Positions 33,702-39,729 of a DNA stretch of 39,729 nt are shown in pieces. The translations under genes and the position numbers were made by a program. How positions within the stretch are numbered: the stretch's first letter is position 1; each line of letters opens with the position of its first letter. The stretch is from CAVQGZ01 sp964356295. GTDB lineage: Bacteria > Actinomycetota > Actinomycetes > Jiangellales > Jiangellaceae. The stretch covers positions 1-39,729 of the forward strand of contig CAYHHE010000020.1 of the NCBI GenBank assembly GCA_964356295.1. The letters run 5' to 3'. A model generated the notes under the pieces. That model made no database searches, was not told the origin of the DNA, and saw only the letters and a program-made list of their open reading frames with translations.

Positions 33702-33749
33702 TTGGGCTCAGGGCGGTTCGCTCAGTTGGGCTCAGGGCGGTTCGCTCAG
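33702..33749. repeat. 24-bp perfect tandem duplication at the DUF4233 3' end
   Basis: The sequence 33702-33725 is repeated exactly at 33726-33749 (it begins TTGGGCTCAGGGCGG). The second copy contains the DUF4233 stop codon (33746-33748). A diverged third copy follows inside the gene's last codons, which suggests the repeat grew out of the 3' end of the gene. Confidence 0.85.
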
Positions 33750-34069
33750 CTGGGGCCGGGGCGGTCGGCCTCGACCTGGCGGGCGATGCGCAGGGCCAGG
33801 TACCAGAGCAGCGCGAAGATGGCGCCGAGGACGAACATGGCCGGGACGACGAACCCGAGGGCGATCGCCAGCAGTTGGACGACCCAGCCCAGGGGGTAGC
33901 CCCACCCGCGGCCGAGCCCGGCGATGGCGACGATGCACAGCACGATGAGCGCCACGCCGGCGGCGATGCCGACCCCCGGGTCGACCCCGAAGATCGTCAC
34001 TGCGACCGGCACCACGAGCAGCAGCACGATCGCCTCGAGCCCGAGGACACCGGACGCCAGCCCACGCAT
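33746..34069 (-). CDS. DUF4233 family membrane protein
   Basis: A 107-aa membrane protein with three or four hydrophobic helices (GVLGLEAIVLLLVVPVAVTIFG, GIAAGVALIVLCIVAIAG, VVQLLAIALGFVVPAMFVLGAIFALLWYLAL) and a polar C-terminus. It starts with ATG 2 nt after the folC stop. A small membrane protein at this place between folC and ndk is conserved in actinobacteria (Rv2446c). The function is unknown. Confidence 0.88.
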   Translation of the reverse strand: MRGLASGVLGLEAIVLLLVVPVAVTIFGVDPGVGIAAGVALIVLCIVAIAGLGRGWGYPLGWVVQLLAIALGFVVPAMFVLGAIFALLWYLALRIARQVEADRPGPS

Positions 34070-34071
34070 GA

Positions 34072-35427
34072 CTACGAGCCTGCCAGCAGGCGCCGCGCCT
34101 CGCCCGCCGTGATGACCGACCCGGTCACGACCACTCCGGAGCCACCCAGCGCCGCCGGGTCGTCGACCAGGGCGATCGCGGCGTCCAGCGCGTCGGGCAG
34201 CAGTGCCTGGACCTCGACGCGGTCCTCGCCGAAGACCTCGACGGCGACCGCAGCGAGGGCGTCCACGGGCATCGCGCGCGGAGTCCGCGCCTCGGTCACC
34301 ACGACGCAGTCGAGCACGGGCTCGAGCGCCTCGAGGATGCCCGCGGCGTCCTTGTCGGCCAGTACGCCGACGACCCCGACGAGCCGGTCGAAGGCGAACT
34401 CCTCCTGCAGCGCCTGTGCCAGCGCACGCGCGCCGTGCGGGTTGTGCGCGGCGTCCAGCATGATCGTGGGACTGCGCCGGACGATCTCCATCCGCCCGGG
34501 TGAGGTCACCGAGGCGAACCCGTGCCGCACCACCTCGAGGTCGAGCATCTGCTCCCCCGCGCCGAAGAACGCCTCGGCCGCGGCGAGGGCGACGGCGGCG
34601 TTGTGTGCCTGATGGACGCCGTGCATCGGCAGAACGATGTCGTCGTAGACCCCGGCGCGGGTCTGCAGCGCCAGCACTTGGCCTCCGACAGCGATGTCGC
34701 GAGCACGCACCCCGAACTCCAGGCCTTCGCGGACGACTGTGGCCCCGACATCGGCGCAGCGCTGGAGCAGCACCTCCGCGGCCGCCAGGCTCTGCTGGGC
34801 CAGCACGGCGACGGCGCCGGTCGAGATGATCCCCGCCTTCTCGGTCGCGATCGTGGCGACGTCGGGACCCAGGTAGTCCGTGTGGTCGATGTCGATGGGG
34901 GTGACGACCGCCACCACCCCGTCGGCCACGTTCGTGGCGTCCCAGGTGCCGCCCATGCCCGTCTCGACCACCGCCACCCCAACGGGGGCGTCCGCGAACG
35001 CTGCGTAGCCCATGGCGGTGAGCACCTCGAAGTACGACAGCGGCGTGTCCAGGAACCGGTCGTCCACGATGCCGAGGTAGGGGGCGACGTCGTCGTACAC
35101 GTCGACGAACCGCTCGACGGAGATCGGCTGGCCGTCGATGACGATGCGCTCGCGGATGTCGGTGACATGGGGGCTGGTGAACAGGCCGGTGCGCAGCCCG
35201 AACCCGCGCAGCATCGACTCGACCATCCGGGCGGTCGAGGACTTGCCGTTGGTACCGGCGACCTGGATGACCGGGTAGGCCCGCTGCGGGTCCCCCAGCA
35301 GCTGGACGAGGGCGGCGATGCGATCCAGGGACGGCTCGAGGCGCGTCTCGGGCCAGCGACCGAGCAGCTCGGCCTGGATCTGCTCGAACCGCTGCGCCTG
35401 CGCGTCGGAGCCGCCCGGCACGTCCAT
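34072..35427 (-). CDS. folC: Folylpolyglutamate/dihydrofolate synthase
   Basis: A 451-aa Mur-ligase-like enzyme that adds glutamate to dihydropteroate and folates. The P-loop VAGTNGKSST is at residues 56-65, followed by TGLFTSPHVTDIRERI, VVETGMGGTWDATNV, TPIDIDHTDYLG and the central IMLDAAHNPHGA block. The ATG at 35425-35427 is chosen because TAGACT lies 8 nt upstream; a GTG two codons earlier lies too close to that box. It is followed by DUF4233. In M. tuberculosis valS is upstream on the same strand, but here an MFS gene and a divergent valS lie there. Confidence 0.95.
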   Translation of the reverse strand: MDVPGGSDAQAQRFEQIQAELLGRWPETRLEPSLDRIAALVQLLGDPQRAYPVIQVAGTNGKSSTARMVESMLRGFGLRTGLFTSPHVTDIRERIVIDGQPISVERFVDVYDDVAPYLGIVDDRFLDTPLSYFEVLTAMGYAAFADAPVGVAVVETGMGGTWDATNVADGVVAVVTPIDIDHTDYLGPDVATIATEKAGIISTGAVAVLAQQSLAAAEVLLQRCADVGATVVREGLEFGVRARDIAVGGQVLALQTRAGVYDDIVLPMHGVHQAHNAAVALAAAEAFFGAGEQMLDLEVVRHGFASVTSPGRMEIVRRSPTIMLDAAHNPHGARALAQALQEEFAFDRLVGVVGVLADKDAAGILEALEPVLDCVVVTEARTPRAMPVDALAAVAVEVFGEDRVEVQALLPDALDAAIALVDDPAALGGSGVVVTGSVITAGEARRLLAGS

Positions 35428-35435
35428 GATCACGC

Positions 35436-35441
35436 AGTCTA
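35436..35441 (-). promoter_or_regulatory. -10 box for folC
   Basis: TAGACT lies 8 nt before the chosen folC ATG and supports a leaderless start. It is in the 129-bp divergent gap shared with the MFS gene. Confidence 0.5.
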
Positions 35442-35556
35442 GGGTGCGACGCGAAACTGGGCGTGACCTGCGCCATCGTCCTCGTCGACAGCACAGGCCA
35501 CCGGTGGACGGGACGGCAGGCACGCAGGACGGCGGCCAGCACGGAGGTCAGCAAGC

Positions 35557-37071
35557 ATGAGCCCTGCCTCGGTGCTCCGCCTGGCCGGAGTGCGCGGCTC
35601 GGTGCTGGCCTGGGGCTCGTCGGTCGTGGCGGACGCGGTGCTGTTGGTCGCCCTGCTGGTCGTGGCCTACGACACCGGTGGCCCAGGGCTCGTCGCCCTG
35701 TGGTCGGGAGCCCGGATGCTCCCCACGCTGGTAGTGGCACCGCTGGTCGTCGGCCGAGGGGACCGTGGTGGACGACGGAGATGGCTGCTGGGGGTACTGG
35801 GTGCCCGCCTGGCGCTCACCCATCGACCGATGCACGCCGCGTTGCTGCCCTCGCTGGCCGCCACACCCGCCGAGCTGACCGCAGCCAACACGGCATCCTC
35901 GCTGGCCGAAGGGATCGGGACGATCCTGGGGCCGGCGCTCGCCGGGGCGCTGCTCCTGCTCGGACCGCCGGCGCTCGCGGTCGCGATGGCGGCTGCGGTG
36001 CTGGCCGTGGGGGTTGCCGCCGCAGGGACCGTCCCCGCTGACCCCCGGACCACAACCAGGCGTACCTCCGAGATCAGAGACCTCCGCGCCGGTCTCGGCG
36101 CGCTGGCGCGCACACCGGTGCTGCTGACCCTGCTGAGCGCCCAAGCCTTCGCCGAGGGTGTGCTCCTCGTCGCCATTGTCGTGCTGGCCATCGACGTCCT
36201 CGGGCTCGGTGACGCCGCAGTCGGCTGGCTGGGCGCAGTGCTCGGCACCGGAGGCGTGACCGGCGCGCTCCTGCTGGCCTGGCGGGCGCGGTCGACCGCA
36301 CTGGCCCGCACCTACGCCGTGGGCGTCGTGCTCTGGGGGCTGCCAATGGTGCTGGTCGGGCTGTGGCCCCGCCCGCTCACCCTGATCGTGGCGGTCGTGG
36401 TGATCGGTGTCGGAGCGGCCGTCGTCGACGTCGGGTCGTTCACGCTCGTGGCCCGCGTTGTCCCGGCGCCCCTGCTGGGTCACGCGCTGGGTGCGTTCGC
36501 CGGTGTCCGGGTGCTGGCCTCGGCCCTGGGCTCATGGGTGCTCGGACTGCTCCTCCCGGCGCTGGGGACGACCGGGTCGCTGGTCCTCGTCGGTGTCGTG
36601 GTGGCCGGGCTCGCCCTGCTCTCGGCCCGCGCGGCAGCAGCCACAGACCGTGGGCTGGTGCGCAGCGAGCACCTCGGGGTCCTGAGTGCCACCCCCGTGC
36701 TCGCGCCATTGCCGCGTCTGACCCTGGAGCACCTGTCGTCGGTGGCGGTGGAGCACGCCTACCGGGACGGCGAGGTGGTCATGCGCGAGGGCGAGCCGGG
36801 GGCGGCCTACCACGTGGTGGTCGACGGGCGGGCCGTCGTGACGGTGCACGGACGGCAGGTGGCGTTGCTGGGGCGCGGCGAGGGGTTCGGCGAGATCGCC
36901 CTGCTGCGCGGGGTACCGCGCACGGCGACCGTGAGCGCCGCCGGACCGTTGCGGACGGTGAGCCTGGGACGCGAGGAGTTCGTGCCAGCTGTCACCGGGA
37001 ACCTCGGAGCCGCCGCCGCAGCCGCCGTCGTCGCGGATGCCCGCCTCCCCGCCGGCACCGACGAGTCGTGA
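35557..37071 (+). CDS. MFS transporter with cyclic nucleotide-binding domain
   Basis: A 504-aa fusion. Residues 1-380 are an MFS-type permease (MFS_3-like, with AALLPSLAATPAELTAANTASSLAEG as the typical middle block). Residues about 401-478 are a cyclic nucleotide-binding domain with GEPGAAYHVVVDGRA and the phosphate-binding cassette GFGEIALLRGVPRTATV. The nucleotide could gate transport; the cargo is unknown. The N-terminal half looks short: between RRRWLLGVLGARLAL and the AALLPSLA block, where family members usually have about 35 more residues with one or two helices, almost nothing is left. The ATG has GGAGG 9 nt upstream. It is divergent from folC and precedes valS on the same strand. Confidence 0.88.
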   Translation: MSPASVLRLAGVRGSVLAWGSSVVADAVLLVALLVVAYDTGGPGLVALWSGARMLPTLVVAPLVVGRGDRGGRRRWLLGVLGARLALTHRPMHAALLPSLAATPAELTAANTASSLAEGIGTILGPALAGALLLLGPPALAVAMAAAVLAVGVAAAGTVPADPRTTTRRTSEIRDLRAGLGALARTPVLLTLLSAQAFAEGVLLVAIVVLAIDVLGLGDAAVGWLGAVLGTGGVTGALLLAWRARSTALARTYAVGVVLWGLPMVLVGLWPRPLTLIVAVVVIGVGAAVVDVGSFTLVARVVPAPLLGHALGAFAGVRVLASALGSWVLGLLLPALGTTGSLVLVGVVVAGLALLSARAAAATDRGLVRSEHLGVLSATPVLAPLPRLTLEHLSSVAVEHAYRDGEVVMREGEPGAAYHVVVDGRAVVTVHGRQVALLGRGEGFGEIALLRGVPRTATVSAAGPLRTVSLGREEFVPAVTGNLGAAAAAAVVADARLPAGTDES

Positions 37072-37102
37072 CAGGCGCGCCGGGACGGCGAGACCAGGGA
37101 CC

Positions 37103-37108
37103 TAGAAT
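37103..37108 (+). promoter_or_regulatory. -10 box for valS
   Basis: TAGAAT lies 6 nt before the GTG of valS, in the 43-bp gap after the MFS gene. There is no Shine-Dalgarno, so a leaderless start is likely. Confidence 0.55.
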
Positions 37109-37114
37109 CCGTCC

Positions 37115-39709
37115 GTGCAGTCGCAGGTACCCGACAAGCCCGGCCTCGAGGGCCTCGAAGCCCGGTGGACGGCGCACTGGGCCGAGCAGGGCACGTACCA
37201 CTTCGACCGCACCGCCACCCGCGAGCAGGTGTACTCGATCGACACCCCTCCGCCGACGGTGTCCGGCTCGCTGCACGTCGGGCACGTGTTCTCCTACACC
37301 CACACCGACCTGATCGCCCGCTACAAGCGCATGCGCGGCTACCAGGTGTTCTACCCGATGGGCTGGGACGACAACGGACTGCCCACCGAGCGCCGGGTGC
37401 AGAACTACTACGGCGTGCGCTGCGACCCGTCCCGGCCCTACGACCCGGACGAGACGCTGCCGGACAAGCCGTCCAGCAACCCGGCGCAGCAACAGCCGAT
37501 CTCCCGCCGCTGGTTCGTCGAGCTCTGCGGAGAGCTGACCACGCAGGACGAGCAGGCCTTCGAGGAGCTGTGGCGCCGGCTCGGGCTGTCGGTGGACTGG
37601 CGGCACACCTACCAGACGATCGACGCCGGTTCCCGGGCCACCAGCCAGCGGGCGTTCCTGCGCAACCTGGCCCGAGGCGAGGCGTACCGGGCCGAGGCAC
37701 CCACCCTGTGGGACGTCACGTTCCGCACCGCGGTCGCCCAGGCCGAGTTGGAGGACCGCGAGCGACCCAGCGCCTACCACCGGGTCGCGTTCTACCGGGT
37801 GAACGCTCACGAGCCGAACGACCGCGGTGCGCCGGTGTGGATCGAGACGACCCGTCCCGAGCTCATCCCGGCCTGCGTGGCGCTGGTCGCTCACCCCGAC
37901 GACGAGCGCTACCAGCCGCTGTTCGGCAGCGCCGTCCGCTCGCCGCTCTTCGACGTCGACGTGCCCGTGCTCGCGCACCCGCTGGCCGAGCCCGACAAGG
38001 GCTCAGGCATCGCGATGATCTGCACCTTCGGCGACCTCACCGACGTGACGTGGTGGCGCGAGCTGTCGCTGCCGACCCGTCCGGTGATCGGCTGGGACGG
38101 TCGCCTGCAGCCCGAGGCCCCTGCGTGGGTGACCACCGAAGGGGGGCGCCGTGCCTACGCCGAGCTCGCCGGCACGACGGTGCACGCGGCCAAGGAGCGC
38201 ATCACCGCGCTGCTCACGCAGGCCGGGCACACCGAGGGAGACCCCAAGCCGATCACGCATCCGGTGAAGTTCTACGAGAAGGGCGACAAGCCGCTGGAGA
38301 TCGTCACCACGCGCCAGTGGTACATCACCAACGGCGGCCGGGAGATGCCGCTGCGTGACGCACTGCTGGCCCGCGGAGCCGAGCTGGACTGGCATCCGGA
38401 GTACATGCGGCACCGCTACGAGTCGTGGGTGCGCGGGCTCAACGGCGACTGGCTGATCAGCCGGCAACGCTTCTTCGGGGTGCCGATCCCGCTGTGGTAC
38501 CAGCTCGACGAGCACGGCAACCCGCTCTGGGACGACCCGATCACCCCGAACAAGTCGGCGCTGCCGATCGACCCGCAGTCCGACGCCCCGCCCGGCTACA
38601 CCGACGAGCAGCGCGGCGTTCCCGGCGGCTTCATCGGCGACCCGGACGTGATGGACACCTGGGCCACGTCCTCGCTGAGCCCGCAGATCGCCGGCGGCTG
38701 GGAACGCGACCCCGACCTGTTCGGGCGGGTCTACCCGATGGACCTACGGCCGCAGGCGCACGAGATCATCCGCACCTGGCTCTTCTCCTCGGTGGTGCGC
38801 GCGCATCTGGAGTTCGACGCGCTGCCGTGGTCGGACGCGGCGATCAGCGGCTGGATCCTCGACCCGGACCGCAAGAAGATGTCGAAGTCCAAGGGCAACG
38901 TCGTCACGCCGATGGGGCTGCTGGAGGAGCACGGGTCGGACGCCGTGCGGTACTGGGCGTCGAGTGGACGTCCGGGCACCGACACCGCGTTCGACGTCGG
39001 CCAGATGAAGATCGGACGTCGGCTGGCCATCAAGATTCTCAACGCGTCAAAGTTCGTCCTCGGCAACATCGGTGCGCACACCAACGAAGCCGCGGCGGTG
39101 ACCAACCCGCTGGACCAGGCGATGCTGGCCTCACTGGCCGAGGTGGTGCAGCGGGCGAGCGCAGCGTTCGACGCCTACGACTACACCCGGGCGCTGGAGA
39201 CCACCGAGACGTTCTTCTGGACCTTCTGCGACGACTACCTCGAGCTGGTCAAGGACCGCGCCTACGGCGGACGCGGCGAGGAGGAGGCGGCCTCCGCCCA
39301 CGCGGCCCTGGCGTTGGGGCTGTCGGTGCAGCTGCGGCTGTTCGCCCCGTTCCTGCCCTTCGCCACCGAGGAGGTGTGGTCGTGGTGGCAGAACGGCTCG
39401 ATCCACGGCGCCTCCTGGCCGAGCGTCGCCGAGATGGCCCCCGCCGAGCAGCAGGGCGACCCTGAGGTGCTCACCGCGGCGTCGGTCACGCTGTCGGCGC
39501 TGCGCAAGGTGAAGTCCGAGCGCAAGCTGTCCATGCGCGCCGACCTCGCCTCGGCCACCGTGCACGGCCCCGACGCCGAGGTCGCCCGGGCCCGGGCCGT
39601 GGCCGGCGACCTGCGTGCCGCCGGACGGATCGTCGGGGACTTCGACTTCGTCCCGGACGGCGACGGGGTGCTGGTCGTAGAGGTTGCCGTGCCCGACCCC
39701 GCTTCCTGA
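37115..39709 (+). CDS. valS: Valyl-tRNA synthetase, archaeal-type
   Basis: An 864-aa class I synthetase for tRNA-Val. The HIGH motif is HVGH (54-57) in TVSGSLHVGHVFSYTHTDLI, followed by YPMGWDDNGLPTERRVQNYYGVRCDPS. The editing domain holds TTRPELIPACVALVAHPDDERY and GIAMICTFGDLTDVTWW. KMSKS is KKMSKSKGNVVTP (about residue 587). These blocks match the archaeal-type ValRS (DNGLPTERR), not the common bacterial type (HAGIATQ). The C-terminal coiled coil of bacterial ValRS is absent; the protein ends with PDGDGVLVVEVAVPDPAS. The GTG start follows a TAGAAT box. It is complete, ending 20 bp before the window edge. Confidence 0.95.
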   Translation: MQSQVPDKPGLEGLEARWTAHWAEQGTYHFDRTATREQVYSIDTPPPTVSGSLHVGHVFSYTHTDLIARYKRMRGYQVFYPMGWDDNGLPTERRVQNYYGVRCDPSRPYDPDETLPDKPSSNPAQQQPISRRWFVELCGELTTQDEQAFEELWRRLGLSVDWRHTYQTIDAGSRATSQRAFLRNLARGEAYRAEAPTLWDVTFRTAVAQAELEDRERPSAYHRVAFYRVNAHEPNDRGAPVWIETTRPELIPACVALVAHPDDERYQPLFGSAVRSPLFDVDVPVLAHPLAEPDKGSGIAMICTFGDLTDVTWWRELSLPTRPVIGWDGRLQPEAPAWVTTEGGRRAYAELAGTTVHAAKERITALLTQAGHTEGDPKPITHPVKFYEKGDKPLEIVTTRQWYITNGGREMPLRDALLARGAELDWHPEYMRHRYESWVRGLNGDWLISRQRFFGVPIPLWYQLDEHGNPLWDDPITPNKSALPIDPQSDAPPGYTDEQRGVPGGFIGDPDVMDTWATSSLSPQIAGGWERDPDLFGRVYPMDLRPQAHEIIRTWLFSSVVRAHLEFDALPWSDAAISGWILDPDRKKMSKSKGNVVTPMGLLEEHGSDAVRYWASSGRPGTDTAFDVGQMKIGRRLAIKILNASKFVLGNIGAHTNEAAAVTNPLDQAMLASLAEVVQRASAAFDAYDYTRALETTETFFWTFCDDYLELVKDRAYGGRGEEEAASAHAALALGLSVQLRLFAPFLPFATEEVWSWWQNGSIHGASWPSVAEMAPAEQQGDPEVLTAASVTLSALRKVKSERKLSMRADLASATVHGPDAEVARARAVAGDLRAAGRIVGDFDFVPDGDGVLVVEVAVPDPAS

Positions 39710-39729
39710 GGGCTGCCGGCATCGCTGGA

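Larger units (their letters stand above)
33390..33745. other. Gene-free region: ndk upstream, tandem array, gap, terminator
   Basis: These 356 bp contain, from left to right, the ndk upstream region (no -10 could be called with confidence), a 20-bp tandem array with a 100-N gap, a 9-bp hairpin and a 24-bp direct duplication ending at the DUF4233 stop. Open frames across it are not coding: the 20-bp period shifts frame with every copy. Confidence 0.8.

Overview
The window is chromosomal DNA from a high-GC Gram-positive actinobacterium, most likely Micrococcales such as an Intrasporangiaceae/Dermatophilaceae relative; the exact lineage is inference. Codon third positions are overwhelmingly G or C, GTG starts are frequent, and the order lepA / transglutaminase / alpha-E / ATP-grasp / rpsT / holA / comEC-comEA / degV / phosphatase / rsfS / nadD / proA-proB / obg / rpmA / rplU / rne / ndk / DUF4233 / folC / valS follows the block around Rv2404c-Rv2448c of Mycobacterium tuberculosis. 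The scaffold has two 100-N gaps (5992-6091 and 33518-33617), each inside a tandem repeat, so both gap lengths are nominal.

Layout. 1-126: 3' end of an unidentified gene, facing a hairpin terminator shared with a long-chain acyl-CoA ligase. 2200-4065: lepA. 4146-7710: a translationally overlapping operon of circularly permuted ATP-grasp ligase, alpha-E protein and transglutaminase-like protein; the ATP-grasp protein ends in a poly-glutamine tract interrupted by a gap. 7839-8096: rpsT, convergent with the comEA-comEC-holA operon (8160-12519), which joins DNA-uptake proteins to the clamp-loader delta subunit. 12639-16456: a DegV lipid-binding protein and leuS. 16523-18761: small accessory genes (72-aa unknown protein, SGNH hydrolase, RibD/DHFR-like reductase, DUF998 membrane protein), then an acetyl-CoA hydrolase/CoA-transferase to 20041. 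20042-20707: no gene; a duplicated palindromic repeat element. 20708-21165: a reduced macro-domain-like protein and tRNA-Ala(GGC).

21213-27608 is a minus-strand housekeeping run: phosphatase, rsfS, nadD, a 42-aa membrane protein, proA, proB, obg, rpmA and rplU. proB-proA-obg share ATGA overlaps, and the run is probably driven by a well-formed promoter at 27750-27779 with a leader of about 135 nt. 27776-33389 holds rne, the DUF2344/radical-SAM pair and ndk. 33390-33745 has no gene and carries a 20-bp tandem array (with the second gap), a terminator and a 24-bp duplication. DUF4233 and folC follow. The right end is on the plus strand: an MFS-cyclic nucleotide-binding fusion and an archaeal-type valS.

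Most of the window is core information processing (translation factors, tRNA synthetases, ribosomal proteins, RNase E, clamp loader), NAD, proline and folate metabolism. A recurrent feature is a TANNNT box 6-9 nt before start codons, suggesting leaderless mRNAs. The most unusual items are the poly-Q tail in the ATP-grasp/transglutaminase operon, the duplicated palindromic element, the 20-bp array upstream of ndk, and the archaeal-type valS lying divergent to folC.
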